41,722 nucleotides of DNA, from the NCBI GenBank assembly GCA_001768195.1, contig MENI01000126.1, positions 1-41,722 on the forward strand. The letters are read 5' to 3'. The position numbers and the translations under genes were made by a program. The notes below the pieces were generated by a model. That model did no database searches. It saw only the letters and a list, made by a program, of their open reading frames with translations, and was not told where the DNA came from. Origin of the DNA: Bacteroidetes bacterium GWA2_40_15. GTDB lineage: Bacteria > Bacteroidota > Bacteroidia > Bacteroidales > VadinHA17. Each line of letters opens with the position of its first letter. Positions within the stretch are counted from its first letter, which is position 1. Shown one piece after another: positions 1-7,496 of this stretch.

Positions 1-80
1 AGCATGGCAGAATGTAATTAATTTTTACAATTTAATTTTGTGAATTGAATTTCATATGATGCTGTTGATCATGAATCAGT

Positions 81-111
81 CAAATTTAATCAACAAAACG
101 GAAGAGTCAAT
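81..111 (-). promoter_or_regulatory. Candidate Bacteroidota promoter reading leftward out of the window
   Basis: On the minus strand an ATTG at 108-111 is followed after 19 nt by TAAATTTG at 81-88, which matches the Bacteroidota -7 element TAnnTTTG and most of the -33 TTTG element. It points away from the URO-D gene, so the driven gene would lie beyond the left edge. The rest of bases 1-209 is AT-rich and holds no recognisable gene. Confidence 0.35.
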
Positions 112-209
112 TTTTTCAAATCGTTTTTATAATTATTAACATTTTTGTACGAGGGCCCGGGTTCAAAGGGATAAATCAGACAGCTGAGAGTTTTACTGAC
201 ATATGTTCA

Positions 210-1289
210 TCAGGGGTTTATGGCAGCATCAAAAAATGCCATAATGTTTTCAACCGGAGTATCGGGCTGGATGTTATGAGCCGGAGCTATTATGTATCCT
301 CCTTCTTTCCCCAGAATATCGATCCTGCGCCGTACTTCATCTCTTATCATCTGAGGTGTTCCAAAAGGTAACAGATGCTGAACGTCTATCCCTCCGAAAA
401 AAACCAGGTCTTTTCCGTAAGTCTTTTTAAGAAAAACAGGATCCATACCCTGTGCAAGCGGCTGAATCGGATTTAGGATATCCAGTCCCACTTCTATAAA
501 ATCCGGAATGATCGGTAAAATAGAACCACAGCTATGCCAGGCAATTTTAATATCAGGTCTGACTTTCCGGAATTCTTCAAACATATATTTAATTCTGGGC
601 TTGAAAATTTTTCTCCAGGTCTCAGGATCCATTATCATTCCGCCCTGAGTACCAAAATCGTCTCCGCACCAGAGAATATCAACTCCCATCTCAATCAGTT
701 TCTTGCCGGCAACAATAATATAATTCATGATCTTATCCATCAGGTGAGCCTGATATTCAGTTTCCATCATCAGATCCATCAGGAATTTTTCCATCCCGGT
801 AAGATACCAGGACATTTCAAAAAACATGGTTTCCACATCGCCGATAACTGCAAATTTTTCAGCATAACATTCCATCATCTTCACAGCCTGGTCATACCGG
901 CCGGGAGCATTCGGATCCGGAAACGGATATTCCAATATATCTTTTTCTGAAGAAGCATTGGCAAGCGGATATTCGGCGAATTCGGTATATATTCCAACAT
1001 TCCGGAATATCATTCCCCATTCGTTTTTTATTCTCCCGTCGGGAAGAGTTATGGTTGGAGCATTCGTCGGAACAGTAGGTGCAATAGCAATGATATCCAC
1101 TCCCATACTGGTAAGCAATCCCATATGCGACATCCTTGCCGATTCCATTGCATCGAACGGTTCTTCATATGGAAGATGAAGGGCTTCACTCAATTTCTCC
1201 GCCACCTGGGGTGTGAGTGAGACATATACAGGCGGCCTGTCGGGTTGCCGGTGGTTGATGGCAGCCAGTGTGCGTTCTTTTGATTCCAT
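210..1289 (-). CDS. Uroporphyrinogen decarboxylase-like (URO-D superfamily) protein
   Basis: A 359-residue cytoplasmic protein without signal peptide. The fold assignment rests on the C-terminal half: GDDFGTQGG near residue 210, the WHSCGS motif with H252 and C254, and FFGGIDVQ followed by LPFGT near residue 310, all typical of the URO-D/MtaA/CmuA superfamily. The N-terminal MRQAGR-type signature of true HemE is absent, so heme synthesis is unlikely. In MtaA-type methyltransferases the His-x-Cys motif binds zinc and activates a thiol; whether this protein does so is unknown. It lies 6 bp downstream of the MORN gene and is probably cotranscribed with it. A second, diverged family member occurs at 34768-35772. 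Such proteins recur next to Bacteroidota and Planctomycetota glycan genes without a settled role. Family assignment is secure, function is not. Confidence 0.85.
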   Translation of the reverse strand: MESKERTLAAINHRQPDRPPVYVSLTPQVAEKLSEALHLPYEEPFDAMESARMSHMGLLTSMGVDIIAIAPTVPTNAPTITLPDGRIKNEWGMIFRNVGIYTEFAEYPLANASSEKDILEYPFPDPNAPGRYDQAVKMMECYAEKFAVIGDVETMFFEMSWYLTGMEKFLMDLMMETEYQAHLMDKIMNYIIVAGKKLIEMGVDILWCGDDFGTQGGMIMDPETWRKIFKPRIKYMFEEFRKVRPDIKIAWHSCGSILPIIPDFIEVGLDILNPIQPLAQGMDPVFLKKTYGKDLVFFGGIDVQHLLPFGTPQMIRDEVRRRIDILGKEGGYIIAPAHNIQPDTPVENIMAFFDAAINP

Positions 1290-1295
1290 GTTATC

Positions 1296-1991
1296 TCAAT
1301 TGGTTAGGGTTACCTCCCATCTGCCTGGGTCATGGATAGTAAATTCGAAAACTACATTGGACTGGGAGGTATGTAATTGATTCCAGGTCCGGTACCTGAT
1401 CTTAACCTCGAGTGGGAATCGCAGATTCTGGATGCCGATTGAAGTTCCCGCCTGGTATTCTTCACCGCTGTCTGAAACCATAGAGAATCCTTCAATATCG
1501 GAATTAATCCTTCCCCCGATTATGATTTTTATAATTACGTCATTGCCTGAATCGGATATTTTTCGAAAGTTGGAGCGCACCACACCCAGGTTTCTTATTA
1601 TTGTAAAAGGCGAAGGAATTCCTTTCCCGACGTAATTGTCATACTTCCAATATCCCGTCACAATGGAATCTCCTGCTGAAGCACGGTAAACCATTTTCCC
1701 TTTGCCCTCCTTAAGTCCATTTACCCACTGACCCTGATAAAACGAACCGTTTGCCCAGGTATATATTCCTTTCCCATGTGGCAAGCCGCTGCTGAATTGT
1801 CCTTCATAATGGTCAATCCCCTGTGCTATGCCTTTACCTTGAGCAAGGCCTTTTTTGCAATCTCCCGAGTATGCCCCGCCAATGGCAGGCATTATCACCT
1901 TGCAGCTTGCCTGCTGCCCAAGGGAATAGTTCGCAACAAAGAGGAAGAGAACGAAGAAAAATACCTTTAATGAATATATTTTTACTTTCAT
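1296..1991 (-). CDS. Secreted MORN-repeat protein
   Basis: A 231-residue protein with a clear signal peptide (residues 1-25, ending SLGQ). Residues about 38-125 carry four MORN-type repeats of the form YxGxxxxGxxxGxG, visible as YSGDCKKGLAQGKG, YEGQFSSGLPHGKG and YQGQWVNGLKEGKG plus a weaker fourth, YWKYDNYVGKG. MORN repeats form beta-hairpin ribbons used in protein or lipid contacts. The C-terminal 100 residues look like a beta-sandwich with no recognised family. The URO-D-like gene follows after 6 bp. A -7 element lies about 40 nt upstream at 2030-2037, so this gene may start its own transcript. Role unknown; an envelope scaffold is a guess. Confidence 0.75.
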   Translation of the reverse strand: MKVKIYSLKVFFFVLFLFVANYSLGQQASCKVIMPAIGGAYSGDCKKGLAQGKGIAQGIDHYEGQFSSGLPHGKGIYTWANGSFYQGQWVNGLKEGKGKMVYRASAGDSIVTGYWKYDNYVGKGIPSPFTIIRNLGVVRSNFRKISDSGNDVIIKIIIGGRINSDIEGFSMVSDSGEEYQAGTSIGIQNLRFPLEVKIRYRTWNQLHTSQSNVVFEFTIHDPGRWEVTLTN

Positions 1992-2029
1992 GAATATTTA
2001 ACTTAAGTTGCTGGTTATTTAATTGATTA

Positions 2030-2037
2030 CAAAGGTA
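2030..2037 (-). promoter_or_regulatory. Candidate -7 promoter element for the MORN gene
   Basis: TACCTTTG on the minus strand matches the Bacteroidota TAnnTTTG box exactly and sits 39 bp before the MORN start codon. No good TTTG lies 19-20 nt upstream, and the upstream half would fall within the 3' end of the preceding gene. Confidence 0.3.
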
Positions 2038-2041
2038 TTCT

Positions 2042-2983
2042 TTACCTCGGAAAATATAACCACACCTCATTATGCATTGTATATAGCCGATATTTATTCC
2101 CAACAGGAACTATGATCGGACTTGAATGATCCCCTTCAACAACCGGGTTCTTCGGATATTTTACCCAGTGCACCAGATCAGTCGACATGGCAACGTTTGA
2201 TGTCCAGAGGGAAGTTGCTCCGGGAATGGCCCAACCGGCATCATTTGAACCATGATAATACATATAATACTTCCCTTTGTATATAATTACCTGGTTTGAA
2301 GCAACAGCTCCCGAATCGTATCTTTCAGGCCCCGTATTAAGTATCGGTTCATCCTGAACATTCGTCCATGTTTTAAGATTATTTGAAGTGGCAAGCCAGA
2401 TAGCCTCATCATTTTGTTCATAAAATAAATACCACTTACCATCTTCTACTAAAACTGATGGTGTTCCATATGGACCCTGGATAGTGTCACCTCTAACAGT
2501 GAGAATTACCAGGTCACCCTGCTCTTCCCAGCTTATTCCGTCTGCAGAGGTAAGCAGGTGTGCAATATCGTTATTCCCTTCAGCATACATATAATAAATG
2601 CCTTCGTATTTCATCACGAACATATCTTCTGTCCATTTCTGACTGAATATTGGATTTTGTGCATAGCGAGTCCAACTGATCCCGTCTCCGGAAGTTGCAT
2701 ACCCAAGGGATTTCGGATCACTATCTCCACCCTTATAACCTGTGTACCACATCTTATAAATGCCCTCTTCAAAAAGAATAAAACCGCGTTCACGGATATG
2801 GCTGTCCCATGTATCAGAATCAGTTCCGTTGAACAAGGGATTGTGTTCATAAGGCACAAATTCAACCATTTCCTTCGCGAATTCTGCTTCACTGTCTGAT
2901 TTAATAGTCCTGGTTTGTTTATGTCTGCAGGCGGACAAGAGGAGAAAAGACATCAGTATTACAACATAAATTCTGTTATTCAT
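2042..2983 (-). CDS. Lipoprotein with five-bladed beta-propeller glycosidase fold (GH43/GH32/GH130-like)
   Basis: Translation most likely begins at ATG 2983 (313 residues); the upstream TTG at 2989 is a weaker alternative. Residues 1-19 form a lipoprotein signal with lipobox LLSAC. The mature protein repeats blade motifs of five-bladed propeller glycosidases: HNPLF...WD, IYKMWYTG, LGYATSGDGISW, YYMYAEG, TSADGISWEEQGD, WYLFYEQND, ATSNNLKTW, YYMYYHGS and PIIVPVGNKYRLY. These aromatic repeats resemble GH43- and GH130-like families, where carboxylates in the central channel act on arabino-, xylo- or mannosides. I cannot place the catalytic triad, so it may be a binding or degenerate member. The lipid anchor suggests outer-membrane location. 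It is followed after 50 bp by the MORN gene. Confidence 0.75.
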   Translation of the reverse strand: MNNRIYVVILMSFLLLSACRHKQTRTIKSDSEAEFAKEMVEFVPYEHNPLFNGTDSDTWDSHIRERGFILFEEGIYKMWYTGYKGGDSDPKSLGYATSGDGISWTRYAQNPIFSQKWTEDMFVMKYEGIYYMYAEGNNDIAHLLTSADGISWEEQGDLVILTVRGDTIQGPYGTPSVLVEDGKWYLFYEQNDEAIWLATSNNLKTWTNVQDEPILNTGPERYDSGAVASNQVIIYKGKYYMYYHGSNDAGWAIPGATSLWTSNVAMSTDLVHWVKYPKNPVVEGDHSSPIIVPVGNKYRLYTMHNEVWLYFPR

Positions 2984-3062
2984 TATCAATGTATTTAGTT
3001 CATTATAAATGTTTTCAGGTTCACAAATATTAAATCAATAGCAAGCTAATGAAACATATCAT

Positions 3063-3070
3063 CAAATATA
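3063..3070 (-). promoter_or_regulatory. Candidate -7 element for the propeller lipoprotein
   Basis: TATATTTG on the minus strand, 79 bp before the start codon at 2983, matches TAnnTTTG. A convincing -33 TTTG at 19-20 nt is missing (ATTA instead), so support is weak. Confidence 0.25.
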
Positions 3071-3110
3071 GAGTAATTTTATGAAAGTCTAATCAAGCAT
3101 TTGTCTTTAA

Positions 3111-3357
3111 TTATCCTTTCACTACTGGTAAAATCGTATAGCCCTGTTTCCTGAGGTACCAATCGGGCGTGAAGCTTTCAGGTACATTATCACCGGTTTC
3201 TTGCATCCATTCCATTAATATTTCCCGCAATCCAATCAGGTCACTCTTACGATCAGGAGCTGATGCAACATTCAGCAATTGCAACGGTCTGTACATCCTT
3301 GTTACCGTAGCAGCCTAAATAGTTCCAGCTTACATCATCAGCAATGAATTCATCTGT
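3111..3357 (-). pseudogene. Sulfatase remnant: N- and C-terminal ends joined by a large deletion
   Basis: Two pieces of one sulfatase sit back to back on the minus strand. Bases 3357-3298 read IADDVSWNYLGCYGNKD, the N-terminal alkaline-phosphatase-fold motif of type I sulfatases, where the Asp pair binds calcium. About 20 bases later, in a different frame, bases 3296-3111 read LLNVASAPDRKSDL...LMEWMQETGDNVPESFTPDWY, the C-terminal signature common in Bacteroidota sulfatases of the heparan-sulfamidase-like type. The roughly 400 residues in between, including the C/S-x-P-S-R formylglycine site, are gone, and the two frames do not match. The product cannot be active. The 61-codon stretch from ATG 3296 to the stop at 3111 is therefore not a real small gene. 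This shows the ancestor of the locus had a sulfatase. Confidence 0.75.
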
Positions 3358-3484
3358 TTAAAGCCTGATCTCTGGCTGCTGTGAGCTGAAGGATAAATAT
3401 GTCCCATTTTTTTCATATATTACTATTTGCTGTCGATTTAATCCCAATAAAATTAATTGTCCTTTACTTTTCACATGAATCTCT

Positions 3485-3515
3485 TTTGCAGTAAGGTAAT
3501 TAATAAATACTTTTG
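3485..3515 (+). promoter_or_regulatory. Bacteroidota promoter, copy 1 of the DoxX module
   Basis: TTTG at 3485-3488, a 19-nt spacer and TACTTTTG at 3508-3515 match the Bacteroidota -33/-7 consensus. The same arrangement and much of the following leader recur before the intact DoxX gene at 20272-20303, including an AACTTACGTTTACTTATTTT block and an ATTAACAAATATATGAAAC block just before and across the start codon. Conservation between copies supports function. Confidence 0.6.
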
Positions 3516-3601
3516 CCGGACAATCATATCGTTTTTTTTACATATTTTCTAACTTACGTTTACTTATTTTATTTCTTATTTTATTACTCATTAACAAATA
3601 T

Positions 3602-4851
3602 ATGAAACAAAATATTGATTTTACGCCTTTACAAAGATCTGTTTTAGTTGCAATGCGAGTATTGATAGGCTGGCATCTGTTATATGAGGGAATTTCAAAA
3701 CTGCTCATCCCCAACTGGACATCGGCAACTTTTCTGAATGAATCAAAATGGATCCTTTCGGATCTTTCCGGCTGGATTGTATCCAATACAGGGGTATTGC
3801 ATGTTGTGGATTTTCTTAATACCTGGGGACTTATAGCAATTGGACTGGGATTGATAATCGGCTTGTTTACAAGAGCAGCAGCTATTAGCGGGAGCATTAT
3901 GCTCCTGGTATACTATATGAATAATCCGCCACTGATCGGATTCGGCACCAGAGGTCAGCAACTGGCAAATGGACTTGGATTTATGCATCCTGAAGATACT
4001 GCAAGAAAAGAAAAGGACGAAACACTTGCGGAATGGCTCGGACAGGAATATTTAAATGTTGCATTAACCGGAATTTGTGATGTTTTTGATCTTCATGCCG
4101 AAGCAGGTACTGCAACCGCACAAAATGAAAGAAGGCCCGGAGGAAGCGCTGACACGAAGTATCCTGTAAAACGATACCGCTGTTATAAGGATATGCTGAA
4201 CGACAAGGAAATAGATGCCGTGATCATTGCCACACCCGACCATCATCATGCACAGATTACCGTTGATGCTATTAAAGCCGGCAAACATGTTTATTGTGAA
4301 AAAAGTATTGCACGAACTGAAGATGAGTTATTTGAGGTGTATGAAACAGTAAGAAACAGCGATAAAGTATTCCAGTTGGGACATCAGATCACACAAAATG
4401 TTGTTTTTCAGCAGGCAAAAGAGATAATTAAGAAAGATATCCTGGGTAAGATCACACACATCGAAACAACCAGTAACAGAAATACCGCAAGCGGCGCCTG
4501 GATAAGGCATCTCGATGAAAATGGAAACCCAAAACCAGATGATGAAAAGTCGATTGACTGGCTTCAGTGGCTTGGTTCCAGACCCTATTTCCCATTCAGC
4601 ATTGACAGGTATTACAATTGGACAAAATGGTTCGATTACGATACAGGTATGATTGGACAGCTCTTCACTCACGAGTTTGATGCTGTTAATCAACTGCTCA
4701 GGATTGGCATTCCGAAAACTGCAATCTCATCCGGAGGAGTGCAAATATCGAACGTGCATTTGAAGAGGGAGTAGCCTGCCTTATGGCACATAAATCGTAC
4801 ATTGAAAAACGACAGGTTGAATGGGACCCTGCGAACAAAAAAATTGTCTGA
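3602..4851 (+). pseudogene. Chimera of DoxX and Gfo/Idh/MocA oxidoreductase created by two deletions
   Basis: The open frame from ATG 3602 to the stop at 4774 encodes 390 residues: about 112 residues of a DoxX membrane protein (MKQNIDFTPLQRSVLVAMRV...NNPPLIG) run directly into a Gfo/Idh/MocA oxidoreductase (GFGTRGQQL, TPDHHH, HVYCEKS). Comparison with the intact pair at 20378-22461 shows two losses. The first (419 bp in intact-copy coordinates) joins the genes in frame at TGATCGGA (3933-3940), removing the DoxX C-terminus and the oxidoreductase's Tat signal. The second (about 415 bp) follows SSGG near 4738, removes much of the C-terminal domain and shifts the frame; the original ending, ANIERAFEEGVACLMAHKSY, is readable in another frame down to TGA 4849-4851. 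An NAD-binding domain fused to the end of a membrane helix without a complete first beta-strand is unlikely to fold. I call it a pseudogene, although the 390-residue product may be made. Confidence 0.8.
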
Positions 4852-4853
4852 TC

Positions 4854-5732
4854 ATGAAAATTATCATTTTAGTTTTTACCCTTTCACTAACATTTGTCCT
4901 GTCAGCACAGGAAAACGGGATTATGTTCACAGAAGATTTTGAATCTGCATCAAAAGAGGAAATGTTACTGAAGTGGAATGACTCCTATAATACGGAGGGT
5001 ATGATGTTTTCTTCCGATGTACCATCAGGAAGTAAAGGAAAACAATCCCTGATGATGACTTACAAACCCGGTTCAGACAGTGGTGGATACCTGTATAAAA
5101 TGTTCCCTGAAGGTTTCGATACACTATATGCCCGTTTTTATGTAAAGTTTATCACTAATTACAGTCAGATACATCACTTTTCAGGAATGGGTGGTTACAA
5201 TCCTCCTTCGGAATGGTCGGTTGGGCGTGCCGGTATCAGACCAAAGGGGAACGAAAAGTTTAATTCCGGCATAGAGCCCAACGGAGACAATGGGACATGG
5301 GATTTTTATACCTACTGGATGAGTATGCATGGCTATGCCGATCCTGAATATTTCTGGGGCAACTCGTTCAATCCCGATCCGCCGGCCAAAGTTCCTTTCC
5401 GGGAGTGGATATGCGTCGAGATCATGATCATATTGAATAATCCCGTTGAACAATCAAATGGGGAACAGGCCTTCTGGATTGACGGGAAAGAAATTATCCA
5501 TCTCGGAAGAGGATTCCCTTCGGGATACTGGAAATGGGACAGATTTATTCCCTCAGCCGGAGAGGGACGTTTTGAAGGATTCCAATGGCGCAGTAATGAT
5601 TCTCTGAAAATAAATTATTTCAAGCTCAGTTATTATATGACTAAAGGGAAACCCGGAGAAATTGACAAAGTCCTTTTCGACGATGTAGTTGTTTCAACCA
5701 ATTATATTGGCCCTCTTAAAGAGGATCTTTAA
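4854..5732 (+). CDS. Secreted jelly-roll protein, polysaccharide-lyase-like
   Basis: ATG 4854 is chosen because it gives a clean signal peptide (MKIIILVFTLSLTFVLSAQ) and the same TGATCATGAAA stop/start junction is used by the paralogous module at 22459. The mature protein (about 273 residues) begins FTEDFES and contains MMTYKPGSDSGGYLYK, YARFYVKFITNY, HHFSGMGG, QAFWIDGKEI and DKVLFDDVVVSTNYIGP, a pattern of concanavalin-A-like beta-jelly-roll domains found in polysaccharide lyases (PL14/PL20-type) and DUF1080-like proteins. I cannot name the family. It is the third gene of the first DoxX-type module, in the slot occupied by the PmoA-like gene in the second module. It may act on or bind the product of the exported oxidoreductase, but this is inference. 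Confidence 0.6.
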   Translation: MKIIILVFTLSLTFVLSAQENGIMFTEDFESASKEEMLLKWNDSYNTEGMMFSSDVPSGSKGKQSLMMTYKPGSDSGGYLYKMFPEGFDTLYARFYVKFITNYSQIHHFSGMGGYNPPSEWSVGRAGIRPKGNEKFNSGIEPNGDNGTWDFYTYWMSMHGYADPEYFWGNSFNPDPPAKVPFREWICVEIMIILNNPVEQSNGEQAFWIDGKEIIHLGRGFPSGYWKWDRFIPSAGEGRFEGFQWRSNDSLKINYFKLSYYMTKGKPGEIDKVLFDDVVVSTNYIGPLKEDL

Positions 5733-5766
5733 TTACCTGGTATTAAGATTATTTACTTATGATCAC

Positions 5767-7488
5767 TCAATAAACATTAATCTCACTTTCAGCCTGAAGA
5801 ATCTCACCATCATCCGATAATCCGACAACTTTAACAACAAAGATCCCTTTCACATCTCCGGTATAAAATTGGATTAATGCCTCTCCTGATTTTTCAATCC
5901 GTACAACAGGTTCCCAGTGAAGAAGAAACCTGAGATCCGGTATCCTGTCCGAAGGATCGGCAATGGAATAATCGAGCGATAAAAATCTCCATTCGGCTAC
6001 ATGAGATAACGGATAAATGAACCGGGTCATATTCGGTAACGGTTTCACGCTATTAAAATCCGATTTTTTAGTATGGATATCAATAATACCACCGAATGAA
6101 AAATCTTTATAATAATATGAAGTAGGAAGTACCGCTATCCTGTCGATCTCTTCAACAGGGATATCAGCTATAGCGGAAAAATTATCATAAAGAATTCCGT
6201 CAAGAAAAATACCGGGCTTATCTTCAACATAAGTCATGGTTAGCGGATCAAGGACTGAAATCTCAATTTCACCATTTCTTTGAGCGAACTTAACCGCGGG
6301 AACCAGTTCATAAAAATATTCCCTGAGCGAATCAAGATCTATATAATTACCTAATTTAATCAGTTGGTGTGGTTTTGAGTAAAACACATTAGTGTCCGGT
6401 ACGTTTTCGACAGGTGTGTTTTTTATGAAATATTGTTTTTTAAATCTGTCGAGCAACTGGTAACAGGCATACTTCTCCTTCAGAAAAGAGACAGCCTCCC
6501 GATTAAGGATTAACACCAGACTATCAGGAGGTCCCCTGAATCCGTTCCAAAACGACTCTTCGAGGCTGATTTTCATATCTCCGGCAGGCAGAGTAATTAC
6601 TATTTCCTTTTCTCCCTCTTTTGGTTCCAGGAGAAAATGAAAGTTGCCGTTTCTATCGGTAATATGACTTTTTATATCAGTTCCCTTACCGGGCGATGAT
6701 GCCGTAACAAATGCAAAGGGTGTTGCATGACCTGAATTATCAGTTAGCTTCCCTGACAACAATATCCCATGATAATCGGGCATGAAGGTTATATTCTCAG
6801 GGGCTTTTATTAATTCCTTTTCTTTGCTTTTTTTAGCACTGAAAATCATCTTTGGTTCTTTCCGGTAAACAGATACAGAGAGGCGTCCGGTTATAGTTTT
6901 ACCAGGTAAACTGACTGTTTCAATCTTCATGGTGACATGCTCACGTGTTGAATATTTGTTCTTGTCAGGTATTATCTTTAGTTTATTGGCATTGATATCA
7001 GTTACTGATGTTTCATCATGTTTTTCTACAAAACTCAAACTGTCATATTTATTACTAAAAGGTTGATAAGGATTTACAATAATCATCTCCTTCCGGAAGA
7101 AAGATTCTTCTCCGAAATTCTTCATCCAGTTTGTATATGCAAGTATGTAATATATCCCGGTCGGGAGATTTTCCGGTATTTTAAATTCTCCTGTTCCTTC
7201 ACCATGCTTCAGCAGTATTTTTTTCCTGAGAATAGAAGTGTTTTCACTGCTGACAAGCTCAATAAAAGCAAGGCTGCTTAACTCTTCCCCCGGAAACAAA
7301 ATGGAGGAGCAATAAATCTTAAACCATAGTATTTCACCTGTAAAAACATTCTCCTGAGAAAGAAGTGCACTGATCTTTTCCCGGGGACAATCCACGGAAG
7401 AAATACTTTCAGGATACTGAGCTGCCAGTTCGTTCCATAATAGCATAACCGCGGTGGCAAGTACAATTATTTTGACTTTATGGTGCAT
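5767..7488 (-). CDS. Periplasmic MG2-like / TonB-plug-like protein of the receptor operon
   Basis: Start ATG 7488 (573 residues) is preferred over TTG 7506 because it gives a signal peptide ending NELAAQ and avoids overlap with the upstream stop; GGAGA lies about 11 nt before it. Residues about 30-125 resemble an MG2-type macroglobulin domain (ENVFTGEILWFKIYC, LPTGIYYILAYTNWM). Around residues 225-310 a carboxypeptidase-regulatory-like segment is visible (LLSGKLTDNSGHATPFAFVTASSPG). Around residues 395-485 the text resembles a TonB plug (GIFLDGILYDNFSAIADIPVEEIDRIAVLP, FGGIIDIHTKK) without any following barrel. Such proteins often follow DUF4249/TonB pairs in Bacteroidota. It may stabilise the receptor complex or bind its ligand; the exact role is unknown. 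Confidence 0.7.
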   Translation of the reverse strand: MHHKVKIIVLATAVMLLWNELAAQYPESISSVDCPREKISALLSQENVFTGEILWFKIYCSSILFPGEELSSLAFIELVSSENTSILRKKILLKHGEGTGEFKIPENLPTGIYYILAYTNWMKNFGEESFFRKEMIIVNPYQPFSNKYDSLSFVEKHDETSVTDINANKLKIIPDKNKYSTREHVTMKIETVSLPGKTITGRLSVSVYRKEPKMIFSAKKSKEKELIKAPENITFMPDYHGILLSGKLTDNSGHATPFAFVTASSPGKGTDIKSHITDRNGNFHFLLEPKEGEKEIVITLPAGDMKISLEESFWNGFRGPPDSLVLILNREAVSFLKEKYACYQLLDRFKKQYFIKNTPVENVPDTNVFYSKPHQLIKLGNYIDLDSLREYFYELVPAVKFAQRNGEIEISVLDPLTMTYVEDKPGIFLDGILYDNFSAIADIPVEEIDRIAVLPTSYYYKDFSFGGIIDIHTKKSDFNSVKPLPNMTRFIYPLSHVAEWRFLSLDYSIADPSDRIPDLRFLLHWEPVVRIEKSGEALIQFYTGDVKGIFVVKVVGLSDDGEILQAESEINVY

Positions 7489-7496
7489 ATATTGAT

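Noticed and set aside
150-175. GGGTTCAAAGGG-type text resembling a tRNA T-arm
   Set aside because: The stem does not pair correctly and no acceptor, D or anticodon arm can be drawn around it on either strand.
210-1289. HemE (uroporphyrinogen decarboxylase of heme synthesis)
   Set aside because: The N-terminal MRQAGR signature with the substrate-binding Arg is missing and the context is glycan metabolism.
3358-3540. Minus-strand open frame (KGQLILLGLNRQQIVIYEKNG...) next to the sulfatase remnant
   Set aside because: It runs through the DoxX promoter of copy 1, has no start codon, and the corresponding region of copy 2 does not encode a similar peptide.
3602-4774. A genuine 390-residue DoxX-dehydrogenase fusion protein
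   Set aside because: Comparison with the intact gene pair shows both junctions are deletions, the second shifts the frame, and the Tat signal and most of the C-terminal domain are gone.
4821-4853. An earlier start for the jelly-roll protein (and the matching one at 22431 for the PmoA-like protein)
   Set aside because: These in-frame codons lie within the end of the preceding oxidoreductase sequence; the downstream ATG gives a proper signal peptide in both copies.
6896-6911. GTTTTACCAGGTAAAC, close to the palindrome at 17573-17589
   Set aside because: It lies within the coding sequence of the MG2-like protein, where a Gly-Pro-Leu context explains it, and the second arm is incomplete.
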